From the NCBI RefSeq assembly GCF_014650915.1, contig NZ_BMVW01000002.1, positions 62,001 to 126,000 of the forward strand: a stretch of 64,000 nucleotides of DNA, read 5' to 3'. Positions within the stretch are counted from its first letter, which is position 1; the number at the start of each line of letters is the position of its first letter. The translations under genes and the position numbers were made by a program. Shown in pieces: positions 51,883-60,206 of this stretch. This stretch comes from Streptomyces poonensis. Its GTDB lineage: Bacteria > Actinomycetota > Actinomycetes > Streptomycetales > Streptomycetaceae. The notes beneath the pieces were generated by a model. That model was not told the origin of the DNA and made no database searches. It worked only from the letters and a program-made list of their open reading frames with translations.

Positions 51883-52353
51883 CTACGACGCTGTGGTCTC
51901 GTCGTCGGTGAACTCCGCGGTCACCTCGTTGAGGTAGGCGAGGAGCTCGGCCGACAGGCCTGTGGTCACCCCCCGGCCGGCGATGCCCTGGACGTCGCCG
52001 CGGTGGACGGCACGCAGGAAGTCCAGCGACTCGACGACCCGTTTCGCGACCTCTTGCTGGTCCTCGAAGAACAGCGGGTCCACGTCGAAGAACTCGGCGA
52101 CGGCGTCGATGATCGGCTGCCCCGGGATGTAAGGCGCGCCGGTGTCCGGGCTGATCTCCCCCGACCGCATCTTCCCCAGGGTGACGTGTGAGATGACCTT
52201 CCGCCGGTGGAAGCCGTTGACGGCGTCCGCGACAGCACGGTCGGACGCCCGGCTCCCCCACGGAGCCTCACCCGGGGGAAAGGCGTGCCGGATCAAGTAC
52301 TCGGTCTTCTCTGCGAGCGTCCGCGGCTCGTGCTCGGCCTCTCTGCCGTCCAT
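51883..52353 (-). CDS. XRE-like helix-turn-helix regulator
   Basis: A 156-aa protein. ASDRAVADAVNGFHRRKV, then SHVTLGKMRSGEISPDTGAP, fits the recognition-helix part of an XRE/Cro fold, followed by IIDAVAEFFDVDPLFFED, the usual end of such domains. ATG 52353 has GGGAG at 5 nt. It heads the leftward operon with the ImmA/IrrE-like peptidase, the membrane protein and the NUDIX enzyme. Probable autoregulator; operator not identified. Confidence 0.75.
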   Translation of the reverse strand: MDGREAEHEPRTLAEKTEYLIRHAFPPGEAPWGSRASDRAVADAVNGFHRRKVISHVTLGKMRSGEISPDTGAPYIPGQPIIDAVAEFFDVDPLFFEDQQEVAKRVVESLDFLRAVHRGDVQGIAGRGVTTGLSAELLAYLNEVTAEFTDDETTAS

Positions 52354-52926
52354 CGCGCTCCCCACCGACAACCGGTCCCCTCCCCCGACGGCACACAGAC
52401 TTGGCTCCCTGGCCCCTGGTGCCCGACTCACCTGTTCCGCAGGGGACTTCCCCCATGGCCGGACGGGCGTCGTCGCCGCAGGTCGAAATGGCGGCTCCCT
52501 GACAGCCGCCCGAACACGTGAGCAAGTAACGCGATCACCCTACGCCACTGTTAAATCGATTTTCCACACCGGAACACCGTACGCACAAGCCGCTCAGGCT
52601 ACTTACACCGCCGATCCTCCACACCGATTGATCGGTGCGGGGCGGAGGGTTGCCCGTCATTCCCGTCAGGACTCCGCGATCACGACCGGCCTGCCGCCCC
52701 GGAGCGACACCCTTGATTCGCGGGGCGAAATGAGGTGCGCATCAACGCACCGGACGCTGCACTTGATGTCTGTCAGCATCGCCGCGGTGCGGAGACCGAT
52801 GCAGCCCGGACCGACCGATCGACAGACCTGCAGATCGGCAGACCGGCAGACCGACGGACCTGCAGATGGGCAGACCGAAGTGTTGCCGGAGCTTCGCGCG
52901 AGCGGCGCAGACCAACGGGGGAGCGC
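52354..52926. promoter_or_regulatory. Divergent region between XRE operon and lipase gene
   Basis: 573 bp with no convincing gene. It contains a perfect palindrome CACCGAT-TG-ATCGGTG at 52622-52637 and an A/T-richer stretch near 52545-52565, likely promoter territory. A CAGACCG-rich repeat tract at 52806-52880 precedes the lipase. Which operon the palindrome serves is unknown. Confidence 0.45.
52806..52880. repeat. Imperfect GCAGACCG-type tandem repeats
   Basis: About seven short variants of CAGACCG/CAGATCG/CAGACCT in 75 bp, just upstream of the lipase gene. Confidence 0.65.
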
Positions 52927-53772
52927 ATGCACACCATCAGTTCCGTGCCCGTGTCCCAAGGGTTGCGGGCGCGCGCCCACGCCGTCGTCCAGGACCTCGG
53001 TGCCATGGCCCGGCTCGCTGCTCAGGTACCCCGTGCGGTGGGACACTGCCACCCGGAGACGATCGCCGTCCCGCCACCGGCGCCCTCGTCGCGGCAGTCG
53101 GGCCCCGTCCGCCCCACGGACACTCCCGTCCTGCTGGTCCACGGCTACCTGAACACCGAGCAGTGCTGGACGCCACTGCTGCGCCGACTGCACCGGGCGG
53201 GCTTCCACGACACGAGCTGCCTGCGCTACAACACCCTCACCACCGGCATCCCGCAGATCGCCGCCGCCCTCACCGACGCGGCCCGGGCAGCCATGGACCG
53301 CACCGCGTCCGGCAACGTCCACCTCATCGGCTACAGCCTCGGCGGCCTGGCCGTCCGCTACGCCGTCCAGCACCTCGGTCTGGACACCGGCACCCGGACC
53401 GCCGTCACCATCGCCACACCCCACCACGGCAGTCCGTGGGCCAGGACCGCACCCGGGATCGCAGCCGCCCAGATGCGCCCCGGCTCCACCCTCCTGACCA
53501 CGCTGCCCGACCTGCCCGACCTGCCCGATCCGCCCGGCCTGGGGGACGACCACTCCGTGTCCTGGCTGCTCCTGTACAGCGACAGCGATCCCGTCGTCCC
53601 GTCGGCCAGCGCCACCGCCGGCAGGCCCGCCCGCGCCGTCCGGATTCCCGGACACGGGCACCTCAGTCTGCTCGCCTCGGCCCGGACAGCACAGACCGTC
53701 ACCGCCCACCTGCGACGCGCCGAGACCGGCGCCGCGGCCGAGAGCCGTCGGTGTCTGCTCACCGCAGCGTGA
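52927..53772 (+). CDS. Lipase/esterase, alpha/beta-hydrolase
   Basis: A 281-aa hydrolase with the oxyanion region TPVLLVHGYLNTEQCW, the nucleophile elbow HLIGYSLGGLAVRYA (GxSxG), ATPHHGSPWA and a late His in GHGHLSLL. This is the triacylglycerol-lipase/EstA-like group. No clear signal peptide is present after ATG 52927, which has GGGGGAG upstream. It may act in the cytoplasm or leave by another route. Confidence 0.82.
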   Translation: MHTISSVPVSQGLRARAHAVVQDLGAMARLAAQVPRAVGHCHPETIAVPPPAPSSRQSGPVRPTDTPVLLVHGYLNTEQCWTPLLRRLHRAGFHDTSCLRYNTLTTGIPQIAAALTDAARAAMDRTASGNVHLIGYSLGGLAVRYAVQHLGLDTGTRTAVTIATPHHGSPWARTAPGIAAAQMRPGSTLLTTLPDLPDLPDPPGLGDDHSVSWLLLYSDSDPVVPSASATAGRPARAVRIPGHGHLSLLASARTAQTVTAHLRRAETGAAAESRRCLLTAA

Positions 53773-53784
53773 ATCCGGCCGGGG

Positions 53785-54558
53785 TCACGCCCGGCGGGGC
53801 ACGGTGAAGTAGTCATGGCCGGAGGAGGCCAAGCCGCCGAGGCTGAAACTGAGGACGGTGCCGTGACGGGCCCGCGCGGCCGCCACGCTCATCGGGGACG
53901 CCGGAGCGGTCAGGCAGCGCCGGTAGATGAAGAAGCCGTCCGGGGGGCACGGGCCGGGCTCCTCGATCAGGTTCGGGAGCGGCAGGTCCGGCCTGTCCCA
54001 GTCGATCCGGAGCCCTGCGGCTGCCAGTGCCGGCGCGGACATCAGGGTGCCGTCCGGGCGCCGGCCCCGGGCTCGGTGGTAGTCGAGCGCATAGGTCACC
54101 GTGCCGGCCGCGTACGGCATGTCCTGTCCCTCGCCGTCCTGCGGCCCCCAGGCCGCGATGCCGGCCGCGCGGATGCGGGGCAGCACGTCGGTGATGTCTC
54201 CCCGGACACCGAAGTAAGCGACGGCCCCCATGCTGCAGGTGAGGACGTAAGGTGACCGGTTGTTCTCGAAGAGCGAGCCGTTGTAGGGCCTGGCGCAGGA
54301 GTCGGTGAGGCGAGTGAGGACGTGCTCCAGACCTTCCACAGCTGCCAGGCGTTCGATCAGGGAGCGCATCTTCTGCTCCTCCACCGCCCTGCGGGACTTC
54401 GCCGCGGGCGACGTGGCCTGCGACCGCAGGTTCTTCTCCGACGGCTCCCGGGAGCACGCCGTCGCCAGCCCCACCAACGCGAACGTCAGCAGCAGTCCGC
54501 CCGCCTGGGCACACCGCCTGCGGATCCGGCGCGACCAGGTCACCACGGTCTCGTTCAC
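53785..54558 (-). CDS. Putative lipoprotein
   Basis: A 257-aa protein convergent with the lipase gene. An Arg-rich start and the hydrophobic LLLTFALVGLATAC end in a lipobox (ATAC), so it is probably a membrane-anchored lipoprotein. The mature part (LTDSCARPYNGSLFENNRSP, GVRGDITDVLPRIRAAGI, FIYRRCLTAP) has no family I can name. GTG 54558. Of the Streptomyces hypothetical lipoprotein kind. Confidence 0.68.
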   Translation of the reverse strand: MNETVVTWSRRIRRRCAQAGGLLLTFALVGLATACSREPSEKNLRSQATSPAAKSRRAVEEQKMRSLIERLAAVEGLEHVLTRLTDSCARPYNGSLFENNRSPYVLTCSMGAVAYFGVRGDITDVLPRIRAAGIAAWGPQDGEGQDMPYAAGTVTYALDYHRARGRRPDGTLMSAPALAAAGLRIDWDRPDLPLPNLIEEPGPCPPDGFFIYRRCLTAPASPMSVAAARARHGTVLSFSLGGLASSGHDYFTVPRRA

Positions 54559-54715
54559 GATCCACCTCCACGCCCACCTTCCGGTGCGGAGGGATCGGGT
54601 GCATGAGTACGCGTACTCAAGTCCCGTTCTCCGGTTCCTGACTGACCGCCAACGGGAAAAGGCGCGTGCGTACGGGATCCCGGCCGTGCAGGATGGCGTC
54701 GGGAAGCGAGGTCTC

Positions 54716-55369
54716 GTGGACGAGTCGAAGAGATTCCGCCGGGCGCTGGTCGCGTGGGCGGCCGCCGGACCGGGGGCGGGCGCGGCCGCCGTGGTGGCGC
54801 GGGAACTGGCCGGCGGTGTGCGGACGATCGTGCTCGTCGAAGGGAGCAGTGATCAGGTCGCCCTCGAAGCGCTGGCCGCACGCCACGGCCGCGACCTCGG
54901 TGCGGAGGGCGTCGCGGTGGTCCCGCTCTCGGGCGCGACGAACATCGGGCGCTTTCTGGACGTGTGCGGTCCTGCGGGACTCGGTCTCCCGTTGGCCGGG
55001 CTCTGCGACATCGGCGAGGAACGGCACTTCCGGCGTCATCTGGAGCGGGTCGGGCTCGCCTCCGGTCTCACGCTCGCCGGGCTGGAGGAGCTCGGGTTCC
55101 ATGTGTGCGTCGCCGACCTGGAGGACGAACTGATCCGCGCGCTCGGGGCCGAGGGTGTGCGGCAGGTGATCGAGGCTCAGGGCGAGACGCGCCCCTTCCG
55201 CACCTTCCGGAACCAGCCGGCGCAGCGGGAACGGCCCGTGGAGCATCAGCTGCGGCGCTTCCTGGGCACGCACAGCGGCCGCAAGGCGCTCTACGCGCAG
55301 GCGCTGGTCGCGCGTCTGGACCTCGAGCACGTACCCCGGCCACTGGAGCGCCTCCTCACGCACGTCTGA
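54716..55369 (+). CDS. TOPRIM-domain protein
   Basis: A 217-aa protein: RTIVLVEGSSDQVALEALAA is the Glu-bearing TOPRIM entry, VVPLSGATNIGRFLDVCG follows, and the acidic second motif is LAGLCDIGEE (a single Asp instead of a full DxD). It corresponds to the stand-alone TOPRIM nucleotidyl-transferase/hydrolase proteins of Streptomyces, related to the OLD nuclease TOPRIM but lacking an ATPase. GTG 54716 has GCGAGG upstream. Nuclease activity is uncertain. Confidence 0.72.
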   Translation: MDESKRFRRALVAWAAAGPGAGAAAVVARELAGGVRTIVLVEGSSDQVALEALAARHGRDLGAEGVAVVPLSGATNIGRFLDVCGPAGLGLPLAGLCDIGEERHFRRHLERVGLASGLTLAGLEELGFHVCVADLEDELIRALGAEGVRQVIEAQGETRPFRTFRNQPAQRERPVEHQLRRFLGTHSGRKALYAQALVARLDLEHVPRPLERLLTHV

Positions 55370-55451
55370 CATGTCTTGCGTCGCAGTCGCCCTGCCGATG
55401 TGCGGTGCCGCACGGGCCGTAGCGCACACCCCCTGACGACCGGCCCGGCCG

Positions 55452-56279
55452 TCAGGGGGCGGTGAGGGGCAGGGAGTCCGTGTAGCCGTTCGACGGGCGG
55501 TCGATCCGCTTCACCGTACGGGCGTCCAGCGCGACCTCGGCGGAATCGGTTCCCAGGCTGCCGCCTCCGCCGGAGTGCCAGGAACCGGTGACCGACACCC
55601 ACGTGTCCGCCTTCGGCGGCTCGCCCCCGTGGATCCGCACCTTCACCGACTGCGCGTCCGCCGCACAGCAGCTGAGCATCAGCCGGGTCAGGTACCAGCC
55701 GCCGTCCCCGTCGTCGGCGGGCGTGACGAAACCCGTCATCAGGACCGTCCGTCCCTTGATGTACTGCCGCTCGTCCTGCTGCACCCGGCGCGTGAAGTCG
55801 CTGAGTGTGATGGGAAGGGGCGAGGTGGCGGGCAGCGGCTCGAACTCCTCCTGCTCGCTGACCACCTTGGTCGCCTCACGGGCCGCTGTGTAGGAACCGA
55901 GCGCGGGAGGGGCGTAGAAGAGCAGGCTCAGGGCAGGGAGGAAGAGCAGCCAGGCGACGCGGGGAGTCGAGTGTTCACCGTGCCCGCCGTGCTCGCCGTG
56001 CGTGTCGTGTTCACCGTGCCCGTCGTGCCCGCCGAGCTCATCATGCTCACCGTGGCCGTCGTCGTTCTCGTCGTGCTCCCCGTCTGCGGTGCGCCGGATC
56101 TCCCGGTACGACGTCCAGGCCTCCGCCAGTCCCAGCGCGAGCAGGACGACGCCGGAGGCGATCAGCAGCGGGCGCATCCCCTCCTTGACGTACCGGAGGA
56201 ACTGGTCGGTGAACAGGGCCGTGTGCAGCAGGCCGAGACCGCTGAGGGCGAGCAGGGCCGCCTGCAGGGGGCGTCTCAC
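55452..56279 (-). CDS. TIGR03943 (YcgQ-like) membrane protein with His-rich loop
   Basis: A 275-aa protein with two N-terminal helices (LLALSGLGLLHTALFTDQFL and PLLIASGVVLLALGLAEA), a His/Asp/Gly-rich loop (GHGEHDELGGHDGHGEHDT), a third helix and an external domain with LSCCAADAQSVKVRIHG, characteristic of TIGR03943. GTG 56279 overlaps the permease stop (GTGA), the conserved pairing of this family. The His-rich stretch could bind zinc or another metal. The pair is often linked with zinc homeostasis; no Zur box was found. Confidence 0.82.
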   Translation of the reverse strand: MRRPLQAALLALSGLGLLHTALFTDQFLRYVKEGMRPLLIASGVVLLALGLAEAWTSYREIRRTADGEHDENDDGHGEHDELGGHDGHGEHDTHGEHGGHGEHSTPRVAWLLFLPALSLLFYAPPALGSYTAAREATKVVSEQEEFEPLPATSPLPITLSDFTRRVQQDERQYIKGRTVLMTGFVTPADDGDGGWYLTRLMLSCCAADAQSVKVRIHGGEPPKADTWVSVTGSWHSGGGGSLGTDSAEVALDARTVKRIDRPSNGYTDSLPLTAP

Positions 56280-57292
56280 AGCAGGATCCCTCCGACGAGC
56301 GCACTGGCCAGGACGGCCACCACCGCTGTGGCCGCCGAGAACCGGAAGGCGAACGCCCGGCCGAACGTGCCCGCCTGGAGGGCGATCAGTTTCAGGTCGA
56401 CCATCGGCCCCACCACCATGAACGTCAGCCGTGCGACCGGCGAGAAGCCGCTGAGCGAGGCCGCGACGAACGCGTCCGCCTCCGAGCACACCGCGAGCAC
56501 CACCGCCAGCGCGGCCAGGAACAGCACCGACAGCCAGGGTGAGTCGGCGAAGGTGTCGAGGACCGAGCGCGGGACGGCCACGTTGAAGGTGGCCGCCGCC
56601 ATGGCCCCCACCACCAGGAAGCCTCCCGCGTGCAGGAAGTCGTGCTGGAAGCCGCTGCGGAACTCCGCCCACCGGCTGTGTCCGTGCCGGTGCCCCGTGT
56701 GCCGTACGGCGGGCCGCAGCCACTCCTCCTTCCCCAGCAAGAGCCACAGCCAGCCCATCACGGAGGCGGCGGCGAGGGAGGCGAGCAGGCGGGCCAGGAC
56801 CATGGCGGGGTCACCGGGGAAGGCGATGGCCGTGGCGGTCAGCACGATCGGGTTCACGGCGGGGGCGGAGAGCAGGAACGCGAACGCGGCGGCGGGGGTG
56901 ACGCCGCGTCCGATCAGGCTGTTCGCGACGGGTACGGACGCGCACTCGCAGCCCGGGAGTACGACCCCTGCCGCGCCGGCGACGGGTACCGCCAGCGCGG
57001 GCCGCTTCGGCAGCAGCCGCTGGAACACCGACGCCGGCACGAAGGCGTTGATCGCCCCCGAGAGCGCCGTACCCAGCAGCAGGAACGGCATCGCCTGAAC
57101 GGTGACCGCGAGCGCGACCGTGCGCCACGCCTGCATCGCGGGCGCTTCCGCCCAGCGCCCGAAGAGGAAGAGCGCCGCGCCGGGGAGCAGGGCCGCGCCG
57201 AGCAGCAGGAGGGGCCAGTGGCGGGGCCAGGCGCGGGTGGCCCCCGCGAGGGGCGGTGGCGCCTCCTCGGCGCGTTCCGCTGTGCTCTGCAT
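56276..57292 (-). CDS. Permease, YraQ/ArsP_1 family
   Basis: A 338-aa membrane protein with about eight hydrophobic spans. GAAGVVLPGCECASVPVANS is the Cys-x-Cys motif of this permease family, and SEADAFVAASLSGFSPVARL is its second conserved segment. It is encoded with the TIGR03943 protein as usual. ATG 57292 is preferred because GGAG is correctly spaced; a GTG six codons upstream is an alternative. A metal or metalloid role is inferred from the family. Confidence 0.82.
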   Translation of the reverse strand: MQSTAERAEEAPPPLAGATRAWPRHWPLLLLGAALLPGAALFLFGRWAEAPAMQAWRTVALAVTVQAMPFLLLGTALSGAINAFVPASVFQRLLPKRPALAVPVAGAAGVVLPGCECASVPVANSLIGRGVTPAAAFAFLLSAPAVNPIVLTATAIAFPGDPAMVLARLLASLAAASVMGWLWLLLGKEEWLRPAVRHTGHRHGHSRWAEFRSGFQHDFLHAGGFLVVGAMAAATFNVAVPRSVLDTFADSPWLSVLFLAALAVVLAVCSEADAFVAASLSGFSPVARLTFMVVGPMVDLKLIALQAGTFGRAFAFRFSAATAVVAVLASALVGGILL

Positions 57293-57907
57293 TCCGGCTC
57301 CGCCCGTCACATGTGTGTCTCACCTTCGGTGATCAACATATCGGCAGCGGGGTGGGCCTCCCCATTCCGGTACAGGGGTCGGCTGCCTTCCCGACGGGTC
57401 CGAGGTGCTCGGCCACCGGGCCGCCTCGACGAACCACCGACCGACGGTCACGCCCGGAGCTGAGTGATGAACGTGTGGGCCGTGCCGAGAGGCCTGTTGA
57501 CGTTTCTTGCTGAAAGGCGGCAGTAATTCTTGCGGTCGAGAGCGCACGATCCCCGTCCCCACTGGTCAGCCCTTCCGGTCAACCCTTCCCGCACGGGCTC
57601 ACTTCCTCACGACAGGAGCCCAAGACCAGGCAGCCGTCCGGTGATTGATCTTTGAAAGCCCTTTCGCAACCCTTGCAGTGGTGTTACGTTCAACCACACT
57701 TCCGATCCGGCGGGCCGGAGGGACGGGGCTTTCCCGCATCCTCACGCGCCCGGCCTGCCGGACCGGTCGTACGGCCGGAGCGCCGGGGTCGCCTGCCGCC
57801 CCGCCGCCTCGTTGTCCCTGCACTGCTGGGACCCAGCGTCCGGGGACTCGACGGCGTCCGTTCCCCGGGCTCTCAGCCCTCCGGCACTCCTCCCGGCCTG
57901 CGGCCCT
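57293..57907. other. Intergenic region, no gene found
   Basis: 615 bp. It must hold the promoter of the permease operon near its left edge. At 57662-57678, TTTCGCAACCCTTGCAG resembles the TGCAA-rich sites of Streptomyces sugar operons, but no matching gene lies close by. The reading frames look like chance. Confidence 0.35.
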
Positions 57908-58711
57908 TCAGCCCTTGAGGCCGTAGAAGTGCACCGGCGAGTTCGGGCGGAAGCCGATACGCGGGTACACCGGCGCCCCGGCGGCGGTCGCGTGCAGAGT
58001 GGCGCGGGTCAGTCCGGTGGACCGGGCGCCCTCGTACAGCGCCTTCCGCGTCACCGCCTCGCCGTACCCCCTGCGCTGCCACTCCGGGTCCGTGGCGACC
58101 AGCACGACGAAGAGGCGGCCGTCCGCCTCGACCGTCCCCGCGCACGTCACCGGGACGTCGTTCCGCATGCCCAGGTAGGCGTACACCTCCTCCTTCCACA
58201 GCCTGGAACCGCCGAGTCCGTCACGGCCGTCCTCCAGAGGGAATCCATAGGCGCGCGAGTTGAGGTCCGCATAGGCCCTGAGCTGTTCGTCGGTGGTCAC
58301 GCGCACGAATGTCAGGTCGGGGTGGACGGGCTCGGGGACGGGGAGCAGGTCTCCGGCCATGCCCGTACCGGGAAACGCGTACTCGAGGCCTGCCCGCCCG
58401 GCCGCCGCCCCCAGTGCCGACCGTGCCCCGTCGTCGAGGAGGTCCTCGAAGAGCCACAGGAAGCCCGGGTGCCTCTTCGCGCGCATGATGTCCGCTGCCT
58501 GGCGCAGACGCCGCTCGAGGAGCTCCGCGTCCGCGCCGACATCGGTCAATGTGACGCAGTTCCAGAAGGCGAACCGGCAGTCGGCCCAGCGCACGGCGAT
58601 GCCGGGAAGATCCCGCACGTCCGCACCCGCATCACGGTCGAGCACCATGGCACGCCAGACCACGGCGAGTTGCTCCATCGACTCGATCGGCTCCGCAAGA
58701 TCAGTCACCAT
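57908..58711 (-). CDS. GNAT-family N-acetyltransferase
   Basis: A 267-aa enzyme whose C-terminal half is a GNAT fold: VVLVATDPEWQRRGYGEAVT holds the acetyl-CoA loop (RRGYGEA), and LHATAAGAPVYPRIGFRP closes the domain. The N-terminal half is specific and of unknown function. The GTG at 58708 is better spaced from GGAGG than the ATG at 58711; they differ by one residue. Substrate unknown. Confidence 0.8.
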   Translation of the reverse strand: MVTDLAEPIESMEQLAVVWRAMVLDRDAGADVRDLPGIAVRWADCRFAFWNCVTLTDVGADAELLERRLRQAADIMRAKRHPGFLWLFEDLLDDGARSALGAAAGRAGLEYAFPGTGMAGDLLPVPEPVHPDLTFVRVTTDEQLRAYADLNSRAYGFPLEDGRDGLGGSRLWKEEVYAYLGMRNDVPVTCAGTVEADGRLFVVLVATDPEWQRRGYGEAVTRKALYEGARSTGLTRATLHATAAGAPVYPRIGFRPNSPVHFYGLKG

Positions 58712-58902
58712 GCCTCCATGAGTTCGCGCGTTGCCCTGCTCATGCCACTCCGACTCGGCTCGGCCTGAAACGGTTGCAGCGGGCCGCTCGGAATCCCCAC
58801 GCGTCGGACGCCGGCCGCACCACCGGCACCCACCCCGCGCCCTGCTCCCGTCACCGTGAAGGGGACACTGGACAGCCGTACCATCGATATCCGGAGTCCC
58901 GC

Positions 58903-59337
58903 ATGAGCGCATCATCGGCCGCCCTGGCGGGCGCGGCCGCCTTCACCTGGCTGGGCATGGTCCTGGCGATCTCCTTCCTGGAGGCGCCGCTGAAGTTCCG
59001 TGCCCCGGGCGTGACCGTCCCCCTGGGTCTGGGCATCGGCCGTCTGGTGTTCCGCGCGCTGAACATCGCCGAGGCCGTTCTCGCCGTGGCCGTCGTGGTG
59101 GCGGTCGCCACCGGGTCCCCCACCGACGCGGTCACCGTGCTCACCGCCGCCGTCGTGGTGGTCCTGGCGGTCCAACTCATCGCTGTCCGGCCCGCCCTCA
59201 ACCGGCGCAGTGACCGTGTCCTGGCCGGCGAGGACCTGCCCCGCTCCCGCGCACACCACGCCTACATCGCGCTGGAGCTCCTCAAGACCGCGGGCCTGGT
59301 CGCGCTGGGTGTGACGACCCTGGCCGCCGCCGTCTGA
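58903..59337 (+). CDS. Four-helix integral membrane protein
   Basis: A 144-aa protein with four hydrophobic segments, beginning AAFTWLGMVLAISFLEAPLK and ending VALGVTTLAAAV. The spacing and the Arg/Glu pair between helices 3 and 4 resemble small DUF-type inner-membrane proteins, but I cannot name the family. ATG 58903 has GGAG at 6 nt. Monocistronic. Confidence 0.65.
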   Translation: MSASSAALAGAAAFTWLGMVLAISFLEAPLKFRAPGVTVPLGLGIGRLVFRALNIAEAVLAVAVVVAVATGSPTDAVTVLTAAVVVVLAVQLIAVRPALNRRSDRVLAGEDLPRSRAHHAYIALELLKTAGLVALGVTTLAAAV

Positions 59338-59385
59338 CGGTACGTCATGGGCGGCCGGCCGGCTCCTCGGCGGACGGCCGGCCGG

Positions 59386-59895
59386 TCACTCCCGGTCGTC
59401 GCCGATCCACTTCCGCAGCAGCGCTTCGCGCTCTTCACGGGGAGGGGTGCCGTGGTCGACGTGGTCACGTCGCCACGCGAGCAGCACGTCGACCGGCGTG
59501 CCGCCGTCGGCGAGCCGTGCCAGGAGCGTGCGGGAGAGCGCGTACTCGTCGGGCGTATAGATCCCGCCCACGACCGCTGAGACGACACTCACCTCCACGA
59601 CGCCGTCGGCGGTCTCCACGGCCACGGTATAGGCGGGCGGGAGCTCGCCGTCCCCCGTCACCGCCACGACCAGGGAGTCGAAGGCCAGGGTCGCGAAACG
59701 CCGGGCGGTCGACCGTACGGCCACGTCGCGGACGTCGATGCTCCGCACCTCGCTCCAGCTCCATGACCTGCCGTGGTCGATGCCCAGGGCTTCGACGCCG
59801 TCCGCCGACAGCCGAACGCCGGATGCGGTACCGACGGGCTCGGCCCCCACATACACGGAGTCGTCGGTGATCCAGAACAGGCCTACCATGGCCAT
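59386..59895 (-). CDS. Hypothetical protein
   Basis: A 169-aa protein with a beta-rich first half (YVGAEPVGTASGVRLSADGV, SIDVRDVAVRSTARRF) resembling a PH-like fold, and a C-terminal helical end (LARLADGGTPVDVLLAWRRD). It is of the conserved Streptomyces kind and intact. No function can be assigned. Confidence 0.6.
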   Translation of the reverse strand: MAMVGLFWITDDSVYVGAEPVGTASGVRLSADGVEALGIDHGRSWSWSEVRSIDVRDVAVRSTARRFATLAFDSLVVAVTGDGELPPAYTVAVETADGVVEVSVVSAVVGGIYTPDEYALSRTLLARLADGGTPVDVLLAWRRDHVDHGTPPREEREALLRKWIGDDRE

Positions 59896-60206
59896 GAGGT
59901 GCCTCCAAGCAGCGATGTTTCAGGGGCAAGCGGACAGCGGCGCTCACGCCCGCGTGCCGGTGATCTAGACGCCGCGGACAGCCACACGGTTTCGCACGCA
60001 GCGGGGGAGGCTGGTCGGCCTGCTCGCACGAACCCTTTACGCCCCTGACATGTACGGGTAATCTCCGACCACCTGCAAGACATTGCTGCAAATTTCCGAG
60101 TAGCGAAGCGTCGCAGGCGTGGGCGTATCGGAGCCTCGAGGCGCGTCAAGGCAGCCGTCCCGCGTCCACGAGGAGCCGCACCCACCCCACCGCACTGGAG
60201 ACGCGC
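59896..60206 (+). promoter_or_regulatory. Upstream region of the amylase gene
   Basis: 311 bp with no gene. At 60074-60091, TGCAA and the palindrome TTGC-T-GCAA lie about 115 bp before the start. TGCAA-type sites are the kind bound by the maltose-operon repressor MalR in Streptomyces, which fits glucose/maltose control, but this is inference. GGAG at 60197-60200 is the ribosome site. Confidence 0.45.
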
